Shown: piece by piece, positions 1 to 8,052 of the stretch
How positions within the stretch are numbered: the stretch's first letter is position 1
How the letters are laid out: the number at the start of each line of letters is the position of its first letter
From: Stenotrophomonas sp. NA06056
Lineage (GTDB): Bacteria > Pseudomonadota > Gammaproteobacteria > Xanthomonadales > Xanthomonadaceae
Direction of reading: 5' to 3'
Length of the DNA stretch: 64,000 nt
Assembly: GCF_013364355.1 (NCBI RefSeq)
Contig: NZ_CP054931.1
Coordinates: forward strand, 3,100,001 to 3,164,000
Made by a program: the position numbers and the translations under genes
The notes under the pieces: model-generated
What the model saw: the letters and a program-made list of their open reading frames with translations, nothing else
Databases searched by the model: none
What the model was told of the DNA's origin: nothing

Positions 1-849
1 GCCCGGCAGCTGTTGCCTGCATGCGACGCAGTGGTCGACAGCGCACGCTTGGGGCGGCTGGCCATTGCCAGCCTGCACGCCGAGCTGGCCTGCGCGCCGA
101 AACCCGGCCTGGTGACGCCGTTCAACAGCGGCAGCCATGACGACATGGATGCCAGCACCTTCCTGCGCAGTCTGTTCGCGCTGCGTCACTACTTCACTGC
201 GGTAGCCAGGGCCGGTGCCGCGGGGACCTCGTTCACGGTGCTGCGCGATCACGGCATTGCCGCCGAAGCGGCCATGCTGGCCGCCACCGCCGGCATCAAC
301 ACCCATCGCGGTGCCATCTTCAGCCTTGGCCTGCTGGTGGCCGCCGCTGCGGCGTGCCGGCGCGCGCATGGCCAGGCCGTGTCCGGCGCCCAGGTGTGCC
401 TGGCGGTCCAGCAGTGGAACGACGCGCTCATCGCAGCTCCGCTGGACCCGCACAGCCCGGGACAGCGCGCGCGTGCACGCCATGGGGTCAGCGGTGTGCG
501 CGAGCAGGCTGCCGCCGGCTACCCGGTGCTGCGCGAGCTGGCCCTGCCTACCCTGCGCCATGCGCTGGACAGTGGCCTGTCCCGCGACGCCGCGCTGTGC
601 CAGACGCTGATGCAGCTGATGGCACAGGTAGACGATCTGAACCTGCTGCACCGGGGTGGCGCCGAAGGGCTTCGCTGGGCGCAGCAACAAGCCAGCGCAT
701 TCCTTTCCTCGGGCGGCGCCTTCGCGCCGGACTGGCGCATGCGCCTGCAGTCCATCGGCGATGCATTCGTGGAGCGGCGACTCAGCCCCGGAGGCAGTGC
801 CGATCTGCTGGCTTGTGCCTGGTTCCTGCTGCAGCAGGAGGGCGCATGA
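1..849 (+). CDS. mdcB: Triphosphoribosyl-dephospho-CoA synthase MdcB (5' end possibly outside window)
   Basis: Makes the precursor of the phosphoribosyl-dephospho-CoA prosthetic group of the acyl carrier subunit of malonate decarboxylase (CitG/MdcB family). The reading frame is open from base 1, and possible internal starts are TTG at 13 and GTG at 31, so the true start may be upstream. Family-like stretches are the KPGLVTPFNSGSH segment near the N-terminus, the NTHRGAIFSLG segment around residue 97 and the DDLNLLHRGG segment near residue 207. All are typical of CitG/MdcB ATP:dephospho-CoA transferases. The gene overlaps the next one by four bases (ATGA), which supports an operon with mdcH. 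The upstream mdc genes (decarboxylase subunits) would lie just outside the window. Confidence 0.9.
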   Translation, partial: ARQLLPACDAVVDSARLGRLAIASLHAELACAPKPGLVTPFNSGSHDDMDASTFLRSLFALRHYFTAVARAGAAGTSFTVLRDHGIAAEAAMLAATAGINTHRGAIFSLGLLVAAAAACRRAHGQAVSGAQVCLAVQQWNDALIAAPLDPHSPGQRARARHGVSGVREQAAAGYPVLRELALPTLRHALDSGLSRDAALCQTLMQLMAQVDDLNLLHRGGAEGLRWAQQQASAFLSSGGAFAPDWRMRLQSIGDAFVERRLSPGGSADLLACAWFLLQQEGA

Positions 850-1766
850 GCCTGGCCCTGCTCTGCCCGGGACAAGGTGCACAGCATCCGGCGATGTTCG
901 ACCACGTGCGTGGCATCGCCGCTGCACGCGCGGTACTGGACGCGGCGGGTGACGTGCTGGGACGCGACGTGTTCGCTGCCGCAGCCGCCGACAATCGCTT
1001 CGACAACGCACAGGCGCAACCGCTGCTGTGCGCCGCCAGCATCGCGCAGTGGCTTGTCCTGCGCGATGCCATGCCGAACCCGATCGCGGTGGCCGGGTAC
1101 AGCATCGGCGAACTGGCGGCGCACGCCATTGCTGGCAGTTTCGATGCCACCACCTGCCTTTCTCTGTCGGCCCAGCGCGCGCACCTGATGGATACCGTCA
1201 GTCCCACCGGTGCAGGTATGCAGGCGATCCTCGGCCTGGATCGACAGACGCTGCAGCCCCTATGTGATGCGCACGGCGCGTATGTGGCCATCGCCAATGG
1301 CGCAGATCATTTCATCATCGGCGGCACGCAGCAGCCCCTGCAATCAGTGGCCGCTGCCGCGCACGCGCAGGGCGCAGAGGTACGCCCACTGCCGGTGCAT
1401 GTGCCAGCGCACACGCCACTACTGTTGGCGGCAGTCGAACCGTTTGCTGCGGCGCTGCAGGCGACCACCCTGCATGCCCCTCGCCTGCCGCTGCTGGCCG
1501 GCATCGATGCACGGCCGGTGCGCGACACCACGACGACGGTGCATACGCTGTCCGCGCAGCTGGCGCAGACCATCGAATGGGCACAGGTGATGCGCCAGGC
1601 CTTCGAGCGCGGCGCGCGGGTGTTCCTGCAGCTGGGCCCGGGCAACGCACTGGCACGCATGATCGCACCGGCCTATCCGTGCTGCGAAGTGCGCGCGGTC
1701 GAGGAATTCCAGAGCCTGGACGGCGCGGCGGTGTGGGTCCGCAGCGCGCTGCAGCGGCTGCAGTAA
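846..1766 (+). CDS. mdcH: Malonate decarboxylase subunit epsilon (malonyl-CoA:ACP transacylase)
   Basis: Transfers malonyl groups to the acyl carrier protein subunit (MdcC) to charge malonate decarboxylase. The 306-residue product has the acyltransferase fold signature: CPGQGAQ at the N-terminus, the nucleophile elbow GYSIGE (Ser at about residue 84), a VHVPAHTP segment holding the expected second histidine, and a C-terminal QLGPGNALARM segment. Start ATG overlaps the stop of mdcB (ATGA), indicating translational coupling. FabD-type transacylases of fatty acid synthesis share this fold, but the position directly after mdcB makes MdcH the better call. Confidence 0.9.
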   Translation: MSLALLCPGQGAQHPAMFDHVRGIAAARAVLDAAGDVLGRDVFAAAAADNRFDNAQAQPLLCAASIAQWLVLRDAMPNPIAVAGYSIGELAAHAIAGSFDATTCLSLSAQRAHLMDTVSPTGAGMQAILGLDRQTLQPLCDAHGAYVAIANGADHFIIGGTQQPLQSVAAAAHAQGAEVRPLPVHVPAHTPLLLAAVEPFAAALQATTLHAPRLPLLAGIDARPVRDTTTTVHTLSAQLAQTIEWAQVMRQAFERGARVFLQLGPGNALARMIAPAYPCCEVRAVEEFQSLDGAAVWVRSALQRLQ

Positions 1767-1777
1767 TGGGTTTGAGC

Positions 1778-1804
1778 AGTACGTAACGCGCAATACGTAA
1801 CAGG
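1778..1804 (+). repeat. Short direct repeat TACGTAAC with 14-bp period
   Basis: TACGTAAC occurs at 1780-1787 and again at 1794-1801, between the mdcH stop and the carrier gene start at 1868. It could be a regulator half-site pair for the carrier gene, for example for the GntR protein encoded at 3292-4011, but nothing beyond its position supports that. Confidence 0.35.
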
Positions 1805-1867
1805 CCATACCCCGGGATGGCGGGCTTCCATCCGTGCAGTACGCGAATCAGGTGTCTGGGAGGGCGC

Positions 1868-3235
1868 ATGACTCCACAAATTGCAACGATCATCGGTCTG
1901 GTGATCATGTTCATCGTCGCCACCGCGATGCCGATCAACATGGGTGCCGTCGCCTTCGCGCTGGCCTTCATTGTCGGCGGGCTGTGGGTCGACATGGGAG
2001 GCAAGGAAGTCCTCGCCGGCTTCCCGGGCGACCTGTTCCTGACCCTGGTCGGCATCACCTACCTGTTCGCCATCGCGCAGAAGAACGGCACCATCGATCT
2101 GCTGGTGCACTGGGCGGTCAAAGCGGTACGCGGCCATATCGTGGCCATCCCGTGGGTGATGTTCGTGATCACCGCCGTGCTGACTGCCTTCGGTGCGCTG
2201 GGCCCGGCCGCGGTGGCGATCATCGGCCCGGTCGCGCTGCGCTTTGCCAAGCAGTACAACATCAATCCGCTGATGATGGGCCTGCTGGTGATTCATGGTG
2301 CTCAGGCGGGCGGCTTCTCGCCGATCAGCGTGTACGGCAGCATCACCAACGGCGTGGTGCAGAAGGCCGGGCTGGAAGTCACCGAAATGGCGGTGTTCCT
2401 GACCAGCCTCGGCTTCAACTTCATGATGGCGACGATCTGCTTCTTCGCCTTCGGCGGCATCGCGCTGCTGCGTCGCGGTTCGATCACTGCTGCGGGCACG
2501 GTTGGGACGGCGGAACTGGCGATGGCCGGTGGTCCGCAGGCCTCGTCGCGGCAGTTCGCCATCGAGGGCCACGGTGCATTGGTCGCTGCCGGCGGCGGCA
2601 CCCTCTCCAACGATCCGGTGGCACTGGATGCGGTGGGCATGACCCGCGAGCGGTTGTTCACCCTGGTCGGCCTGCTCGGCCTGGGCGTGGCCGCGCTGAT
2701 CTACAACCTCAATGTCGGCCTGGTCTCGATCACCGTTGCGGTGGTGCTGGCACTGCTGTCGCCGCAGAGCCAGAAGGGTGCGGTGGATGGCATCAGCTGG
2801 TCCACGGTGCTGCTGATCTGCGGCGTGGTCACCTACATCGGCGTGCTGGAACATGCCGGTGCCGTGGACTTCATCGGCCACGGCGTCTCCAGCATCGGTA
2901 TCCCGCTGCTGGGCGCGTTGCTGGTCTGCTACGTGGGTGGCATCGTCTCCGCATTCGCTTCGTCGGCAGCGGTGCTGGGTGCCACCATCCCACTGGCGGT
3001 GCCGTTCCTGATGCAGGGTCATCTGAGTGCCGCCGGCGTGATCTGTGCGTTGGCCGTGTCCTCCACCATCGTCGATGTCAGTCCGTTCTCGACCAACGGC
3101 GCACTGGTAGTGGCCTCTGCCGCGAAGGAAGAACGCGAAACGCTGTTCCGCCGCTTCCTGGTCTACAGCGGCCTGGTGGTGGCATTCGGCCCGCTGCTGG
3201 CCTGGCTGGTGTTCGTGGTGCCGGGCTGGATGTAG
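1868..3235 (+). CDS. MatC-like dicarboxylate (malonate) carrier, SLC13/ion-transporter superfamily
   Basis: Predicted inner-membrane carrier of 455 residues with about 12 hydrophobic segments. The first third matches the MatC N-terminal family (segments FPGDLFLTLVGITYLFAIAQ and GALGPAAVAIIGPVAL). The C-terminal SSTIVDVSPFSTNGALVV segment resembles the substrate-binding Ser-Pro-Phe-Ser-Thr-Asn loop of this superfamily. Located 100 bp after mdcH, it is the likely malonate importer for the mdc operon. This arrangement replaces the more usual MdcLM/MadLM pair. The start ATG at 1868 follows GGGAGGGC; a further in-frame start at 1817 exists but would add a non-hydrophobic tail. The substrate is inferred from context. 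Confidence 0.8.
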   Translation: MTPQIATIIGLVIMFIVATAMPINMGAVAFALAFIVGGLWVDMGGKEVLAGFPGDLFLTLVGITYLFAIAQKNGTIDLLVHWAVKAVRGHIVAIPWVMFVITAVLTAFGALGPAAVAIIGPVALRFAKQYNINPLMMGLLVIHGAQAGGFSPISVYGSITNGVVQKAGLEVTEMAVFLTSLGFNFMMATICFFAFGGIALLRRGSITAAGTVGTAELAMAGGPQASSRQFAIEGHGALVAAGGGTLSNDPVALDAVGMTRERLFTLVGLLGLGVAALIYNLNVGLVSITVAVVLALLSPQSQKGAVDGISWSTVLLICGVVTYIGVLEHAGAVDFIGHGVSSIGIPLLGALLVCYVGGIVSAFASSAAVLGATIPLAVPFLMQGHLSAAGVICALAVSSTIVDVSPFSTNGALVVASAAKEERETLFRRFLVYSGLVVAFGPLLAWLVFVVPGWM

Positions 3236-3244
3236 ACGCCATGC

Positions 3245-3273
3245 GGTGGTGCCTGCCAGCGGCCGGCACCACC
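3245..3273. repeat. Short inverted repeat (REP-like hairpin) after the carrier gene
   Basis: GGTGGTGCC at 3245-3253 is exactly complementary to GGCACCACC at 3265-3273, with a GC-rich loop. It lies between the carrier stop and the GntR start at 3292. It may act as a transcript 3' hairpin or simply be a solitary palindromic repeat, and it occupies most of the space available for a GntR promoter. Confidence 0.55.
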
Positions 3274-3291
3274 TGGCGTTACACTTTGCGC

Positions 3292-4011
3292 ATGGCCATC
3301 GCTCCCGCTCCGCGTACACCGAAGAAGCGTGCCCCTCTGTACGAAGAGGTGGCCGAACATGTGCGCGAGCGGATCTACGACTACCGCCTGCCCCCGGGCG
3401 AGTGGATCGACGAACCGGCGCTGTGCGAGGAACTGGGCATCAGCCGCACACCACTGCGAGAGGCGTTGAAGCTGCTCGCCGCTGAAGGCCTGGTGCAGAT
3501 CGATGCGGGCCGCGGTGCGCGGGTCACCCGGCTCACGCTGGAAGATCTCAACCAGCTGTTCCCGGTGATGGCGATGCTCGAAGGCCGCTGCGCGCATGAA
3601 GCGGTCAAGCATATCGACGACGCCGGCGTGCAGCAGCTGGAAGAGCTGCACGCAGCGATGGAAACGGCGGCCGCAGACGGCAACATCGCCGAGTACTACC
3701 GCAACAACTACCTCATCCACGAGACGGTGCAGCACTACGCCGGCAACCCGTGGTTGATCCGCATCACCCACGACCTGCACCGCATCCTGAAGATGCATCG
3801 CGGCCGCCAGCTGTTGGCCCCGGGGCGCACCGCGCAGTCGCTGGCCGAACACCGCGAATTGATGGACTGCTTCCGCCAGCGCGATGCCGCAGCCGCCGAA
3901 CGCACGATGGAGCGCCACCTGCTCAGCCAGGGCCAGGCCTTGGCCGCGTATGTGGCCAGCGGTGGATTGTTGAACGTGCCGGCGCCGTTGCCGACCGAGG
4001 GCGGAAGCTGA
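3292..4011 (+). CDS. GntR/FadR-family transcriptional regulator, probable regulator of the mdc operon
   Basis: 239-residue DNA-binding regulator. Residues about 15-80 form the winged helix (PLYEEVAEHVRERI, then ELGISRTPLREALKLLAAEGLV). The rest is an all-helical FCD-type effector domain. The gene follows the malonate carrier on the same strand, as mdcY (GntR-type) does in some malonate operons, so a malonate-responsive repressor is a reasonable inference. I start it at ATG 3292. Upstream in-frame codons would read back through the carrier gene and the hairpin. Confidence 0.8.
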   Translation: MAIAPAPRTPKKRAPLYEEVAEHVRERIYDYRLPPGEWIDEPALCEELGISRTPLREALKLLAAEGLVQIDAGRGARVTRLTLEDLNQLFPVMAMLEGRCAHEAVKHIDDAGVQQLEELHAAMETAAADGNIAEYYRNNYLIHETVQHYAGNPWLIRITHDLHRILKMHRGRQLLAPGRTAQSLAEHRELMDCFRQRDAAAAERTMERHLLSQGQALAAYVASGGLLNVPAPLPTEGGS

Positions 4012-4020
4012 GTTCAAGGG

Positions 4021-4090
4021 GTTGCCGACCAGCGGCCGGTATTACCAGGGCGAGGCCAAGTCACGGTAGTGCCGGCCGCTGGCCGGCAAC
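4021..4090. repeat. SMAG-like paired palindromic repeat (GCCGGCC type)
   Basis: Two arms, 4021-4046 and 4065-4090, are near-complementary to each other (GTTGCCG...GGTATTACC against GGTAGTGCC...CGGCAAC), each with its own small palindrome GGCCGCTGGCC or similar. The GTAG tetranucleotide beside a GC-rich stem is the hallmark of Stenotrophomonas SMAG repeats. Confidence 0.65.
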
Positions 4091-4103
4091 CTGGAAACCC
4101 GCC

Positions 4104-4442
4104 TCAATCGCCACCGCCGCAGCTGCCGCCGTCACCGCCCCCACCGCTGTCGCCGCTGCTGCAGTCCGAACTGCTGTAGCTGTGGTGGCTGTTGCTGTCT
4201 CCGGAATAGCCGCCGGAGAAATCGGCAGGCCCACCGCCGCTGCCATCGTGCCGTGCGGGTGAGCCATCGGCAGTAGCCATCGCCATGCACAGGATCGCTC
4301 CGACCAGAGGCAGCAGCCATACCACCAGCAGCTGCCCGGCACGGCTGCTGACGGGAAGGTCGTCGCGCCCCAGCACCACGAAGCTGGCCACCAGGTTCAG
4401 CCCCAGCACCAGGGCGATCAGGACGAGGGTCACAGCCAACAT
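4104..4442 (-). CDS. Small membrane protein with Gly/Ser/Cys-rich C-terminal tail
   Basis: 112 residues. Two hydrophobic segments (about 2-25 and 37-56) are followed by a low-complexity hydrophilic tail rich in Gly, Ser, Asp and His that ends in CGGGD. A clear AAGGAG ribosome site sits just before the ATG at 4442, which supports the gene being real. The PLVGAILCM stretch in the second segment hints at a PLD-nuclease N-terminal-like (PLDc_N) membrane anchor. I do not recognise a function. The tail contains two Cys residues in Gly-rich context and several His residues, so metal binding or surface exposure is possible but unproven. Confidence 0.7.
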   Translation of the reverse strand: MLAVTLVLIALVLGLNLVASFVVLGRDDLPVSSRAGQLLVVWLLPLVGAILCMAMATADGSPARHDGSGGGPADFSGGYSGDSNSHHSYSSSDCSSGDSGGGGDGGSCGGGD

Positions 4443-4596
4443 GGCGCAGCTCCTTGCGACGGGTGAGGGCCCGCAGACAATACCACCGCCGCCAGTTCGC
4501 CCTGCCTGTCATGAAGATGGGACAATGTAGGGCGCGCCGGCCTGCCCTCGGGGCCGCCGGCCCCCCTGCACCACACGGAAGAAGAAGAACAACAAC

Positions 4597-5544
4597 ATGC
4601 TGAAAGTCATTTTCGATACCGACCCGGGCGTCGACGACGCGCTGGCGCTGCTGTACCTGCACAAGCACCCGCAGATCGACCTGATCGGCGTCACCACCAC
4701 CTTCGGCAATGCCTCGGTGGAGTCGACCACCCACAATGCGCTGTACCTGAAGCAGGCCTGGGGCCTGTCCGCGCCGATCGCGCGTGGCGCTGAAGGCCCG
4801 CTGCAGCCCGAAGCCACCCCGGAAGCCTGGCCGGTGCACATCCATGGCCACAACGGCTTGGGCAACCACCCGGTGCCGGAGGCCCTGGATGTGGCCGCCG
4901 ACAGCCGCCCGGCCCACCAGCTGATCATCGACCTGGTCCGCGCCCATCCGGGCGAAGTGACTCTGGTGGCGGTCGGCCGCATGACCAACCTGGCGCTGGC
5001 CCTGCAGCAGGCCCCGGACATCGCTGGCCTGGTGCGTGGCGTGGTGCTGATGGGCGGTGCGTTCCATGTCAACGGCAACATCACCCCGGCGGCCGAAGCC
5101 AACATCTGGGGCGATGCTGAAGCCGCCGACATCGTGTTCACCGCCCATTGGCCGGTGACCGCCATCGGCCTGGACGTGACCACCCGCGTGGAAATGGACC
5201 GTGACGGCCTGGACAAGCTGGCCGCGATCGGTGGCGCCGATGCCGAACTGGTCCGCGCCCTGTCGCAGGACTACGTCGACTTCTACCTGCAGGCCGGCCA
5301 CAAGGGCATGGTCGTGCACGACTGCTGCGCCTGCATCGCGTTGACCCGCCCGGAGCTGTTCCAGTTCGAGCGTGCCAGCGTGCGCGTGGCCACCGACGGC
5401 GTTGCCCGTGGCATGACCATTCCGAAGCCGGAAGGCATGGGCTTCGGCCCCAGCGTGTGGGACGGCCACGTGCTGCAGTCGATTGCCATTGGCGTGGATG
5501 CGGCTGCGGTGCTGGCCGACATCGAGCAGACCCTGAAGGTCTAA
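4597..5544 (+). CDS. Inosine/uridine-preferring nucleoside hydrolase
   Basis: Hydrolyses the N-glycosidic bond of ribonucleosides for base and ribose salvage, in the cytosol. The 315-residue protein begins with the calcium-binding aspartate cluster DTDPGVDDA (residues 7-15), diagnostic for the IU-nucleoside hydrolase family. It keeps GVTTTFGN around residue 31, LVAVGRMTNLALAL near residue 125, LMGGAF around residue 149 and NIWGDAEAA with the catalytic-site Asn/Asp near 170. Length is normal for the family (about 310). The purine or pyrimidine preference cannot be read from the sequence. The adjacent MFS gene is convergent, so it is not an operon partner. Confidence 0.9.
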   Translation: MLKVIFDTDPGVDDALALLYLHKHPQIDLIGVTTTFGNASVESTTHNALYLKQAWGLSAPIARGAEGPLQPEATPEAWPVHIHGHNGLGNHPVPEALDVAADSRPAHQLIIDLVRAHPGEVTLVAVGRMTNLALALQQAPDIAGLVRGVVLMGGAFHVNGNITPAAEANIWGDAEAADIVFTAHWPVTAIGLDVTTRVEMDRDGLDKLAAIGGADAELVRALSQDYVDFYLQAGHKGMVVHDCCACIALTRPELFQFERASVRVATDGVARGMTIPKPEGMGFGPSVWDGHVLQSIAIGVDAAAVLADIEQTLKV

Positions 5545-5548
5545 GCGC

Positions 5549-6823
5549 TCACTGCCCGCCCCGGGACACGGGGCGGGTCTTCGGCGCGGTCTCTGGCAGC
5601 GTCCACAGCACCGGCAGCACCAGCACTGCCACCAGCGCGATCATCGCCCCCGGCGCCGCCGCCCAGCCGCTGCGTTCCACCCACCATTGCGCCAGCCACG
5701 GCGTTGCCCCGCCGAACACGGCGGTGGCCATGGTCACCCCCAGCGCCAATCCGCTGACCCGGCCCTCGCCCGGGAACTGTTCTGCCGTGGCTGGTGCCGC
5801 CACGGCACTGATACCGCCGGCCACGCAGGCCAGCACCACCGCCGCAAGTGCGATACCCAATGGCGCAGCAGTCGCCATCCAACCGAACATCGACAAGGGC
5901 AACAGCGCCGAAAGCACCGTCAGCGCCAGCAGCAGCGGGCGCCGCCCGAAGCGATCGGACAACGCGCCACACAGCGGGGTGATCGCGATCACCGCCACGG
6001 CGGCAATGGTTGACAGCCACAGCGCATCGCCTTCGTCATGTCCCTGCGCATGCAGGAACGCCGGCACGTAGGTGATGCCCACGTAGTAGGTGATCGAACC
6101 CAGCGCGGAAATCGCGAAGGTACGCGCCACGGCGCCAGGATGGTTGCGCAGGACATGCCGCAGCGGCGTGGCTGGAATGCTGCCTTCGCGTCGCTGCCGT
6201 TCGAACTCCGGCGATTCGTGCATGCCCGAACGCGCGATCAGGATCACCAGTGCCAGCGCTGCGCCGAAGAAGAACGGGATACGCCAACCCCAGCTGTCCA
6301 GCTGCGGCGCAGGCAACAGCGCCACGGTGGCTGCTGAGATTGCCACGGCCAGCAATGCGCCCACTTCGCTGGCCGCTGACGCCAACGAAGTGACCAGGCC
6401 ACGCCGTCGCGCCGGTGCACTTTCCAGCAGGTAAGCGACCACACCGGTGTATTCACCGCCCACCGAGAACGCCATCAGGCAGCGCAGGATCAACAGCAGC
6501 ACGCCGGCAGTCGCACCGGCGGTCGCGGCTGTCGGCAGCAGCGCGGTGGCCAGCATGGCAGCCGCCATCAGCGCCATCGAAGCCAGCAGCATCCAGCGCC
6601 GGCCCAGCCGGTCACCCAGGTGACCGAAGCACAGCGCACCGAGCGGACGCATCAGGTAGGACACCGCGAAACCGGCCAGGGTGACCAGCATGGCCTGCTC
6701 GCCGCCGCCGAAGAACACCCGCGACAGCACCGTGGCGAAGTACAGGTACAGGGTGAAGTCGTACCACTCCACCACCGTGGACAGGCCAGCCACCCACATC
6801 GAGCGCTGCCGCGCCGCGGTCAT
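5549..6823 (-). CDS. MFS transporter, metabolite:H+ symporter (MHS) family
   Basis: Predicted inner-membrane permease of 424 residues with 12 hydrophobic segments. The N-terminal VEWYDFTLYLYFATVLSR segment, the loop-2 motif GHLGDRLGRRWML and the AFSVGGEYTG segment are typical of the ProP/KgtP/ShiA group of H+-coupled organic acid or osmolyte importers. GALSDRFGRRP in the second half repeats the loop motif. The substrate cannot be assigned. It converges with the nucleoside hydrolase gene, with only 4 bp between stops. Confidence 0.85.
   Translation of the reverse strand: MTAARQRSMWVAGLSTVVEWYDFTLYLYFATVLSRVFFGGGEQAMLVTLAGFAVSYLMRPLGALCFGHLGDRLGRRWMLLASMALMAAAMLATALLPTAATAGATAGVLLLILRCLMAFSVGGEYTGVVAYLLESAPARRRGLVTSLASAASEVGALLAVAISAATVALLPAPQLDSWGWRIPFFFGAALALVILIARSGMHESPEFERQRREGSIPATPLRHVLRNHPGAVARTFAISALGSITYYVGITYVPAFLHAQGHDEGDALWLSTIAAVAVIAITPLCGALSDRFGRRPLLLALTVLSALLPLSMFGWMATAAPLGIALAAVVLACVAGGISAVAAPATAEQFPGEGRVSGLALGVTMATAVFGGATPWLAQWWVERSGWAAAPGAMIALVAVLVLPVLWTLPETAPKTRPVSRGGQ
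5555..5577. terminator. GC-rich hairpin at the convergent 3' ends
   Basis: CCCGCCCC at 5555-5562 pairs with GGGGCGGG at 5570-5577 around a 7-base loop, followed by TCTT. It lies 10 bases beyond the nucleoside hydrolase stop and within the last codons of the convergent MFS gene. It may end transcription from the left. Confidence 0.55.
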
Positions 6824-6908
6824 TGCGTATTCGCCTTCAACAGCCTCGCTCCCGTGGATGCAGGTTCGACGCAGCGTGTCATGGCTGGAGTGAAGTACCG
6901 GTCATCGG

Positions 6909-7922
6909 TCATCGGTCATCCATCGCCTGCATGTATTGCGTCTGATGGCCAGTGAAGCGCTCACCGTCAAAGCCGAAGCAGAACCGCCCTTCCTCGAACA
7001 CGCGGTAGACCAGCAGCGCGCCATCCAGACAGAACTGCTGCTGGTCCACGCCCGTCTCAAGCGTCCCGTAGCGGACGGCGTCGCCCCCCTTCCCCGCAGG
7101 TCCGGTGAAGGCGTCGATCGGCAGTGGCGTGGCTTGGCCGGTACGGGTGTCGACCAGCACCACCGAGCGCTGGAAGAATTCGGGGCGATCATCGACCTGT
7201 ACCAGCAGATAGTGCTGATTGAAATTGGGCGATTCGATGCGAAGTGCCTCCTCGATGCGCGCCCGGTGCTGCGCGTCGCAGAAGTCGACCGGGCTGTAGC
7301 GGTAACTGCAACCGTCATGGTCGTAGGGCAGGCTCATGCCGGAATAGCTGACGCTTCCCAAGCTACCCGCATCGTCACCCGGCTCCGGCGTGCTGCACAG
7401 CAGCCACGACTGTTGCGCATCCTCGGGATCGGCCATCAGCTTCGGCTCTTGGCCTTCCTCGTAGGCCGTGCCGCCCGGGAATTCCTGTCCGAAGTGCTGG
7501 CGGACGATGGGACGCGCCCTCTCCAGTGGCAGGCCGATCTTCGCCCCGCGGAACGAAACGAACGTCATCGTCGGCAGGATCACCTCTTGCACCGGAAGGC
7601 CTTTCCATTGCCCCCGCACGCAGAACGTGGCGATCTCGTTCTCTTCGTCCACCTTGCAGGGTTTCGGCGTGTTCGCGGCCAGCCAGGCATGGGCCGGATG
7701 CTCGGTTTGTTGATCGATGTACCAGCCGTCGAGTGCACAGGTCGGCAGCGCATCCAGCAGCGGAGAGAGGTCGGTGCGGGTGGTCGGCACCACGGCCGGT
7801 GTACCCGCAGACGTCTGTTCGCCCGGTACGTCTGGCGTGCGCTGGCAGGCCGCCAGCAACAGTGAACCGATCAGCAGCGCGACACGGCGCGCGCGTCCGG
7901 TTGAATGATGGCGTCCCTGCAT
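6909..7922 (-). CDS. Uncharacterised lipoprotein
   Basis: 337 residues starting with a short signal peptide and lipobox (LLLAAC, Cys about residue 26), so probably lipid-anchored in the periplasm. GGGAG precedes the ATG at 7922. The mature part is hydrophilic with several Cys residues and no recognised catalytic motif. I do not recognise the family. The gene stands alone between an MFS gene and a two-component system on the same strand. Confidence 0.75.
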   Translation of the reverse strand: MQGRHHSTGRARRVALLIGSLLLAACQRTPDVPGEQTSAGTPAVVPTTRTDLSPLLDALPTCALDGWYIDQQTEHPAHAWLAANTPKPCKVDEENEIATFCVRGQWKGLPVQEVILPTMTFVSFRGAKIGLPLERARPIVRQHFGQEFPGGTAYEEGQEPKLMADPEDAQQSWLLCSTPEPGDDAGSLGSVSYSGMSLPYDHDGCSYRYSPVDFCDAQHRARIEEALRIESPNFNQHYLLVQVDDRPEFFQRSVVLVDTRTGQATPLPIDAFTGPAGKGGDAVRYGTLETGVDQQQFCLDGALLVYRVFEEGRFCFGFDGERFTGHQTQYMQAMDDR

Positions 7923-8000
7923 TGCGTGGTGCTCCCTGATTTCAACACTCGCTGCAGATGATCGCCGATCCCGCAGTCATGCGGGAATGCAATCAGCGCG

Positions 8001-8025
8001 GTAGATTCACGCCATGCGTGGATGC
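8001..8025. repeat. GTAG palindromic repeat (ATCCACGC type, single copy)
   Basis: GTAG followed by an imperfect palindrome ATTCACGCCATGCGTGGAT at 8004-8022. The same element occurs as a four-copy group at 53203-53333. Here it lies between the sensor kinase stop and the lipoprotein start. Confidence 0.65.
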
Positions 8026-8052
8026 TCTCAAACAGGGTTCTGACCCCGCCGG

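Noticed and set aside
1673..3319. Minus-strand frame of 548 codons opposite the malonate carrier
   Set aside because: Antisense to a convincing membrane carrier; the translation is polar and repetitive without a recognisable fold.
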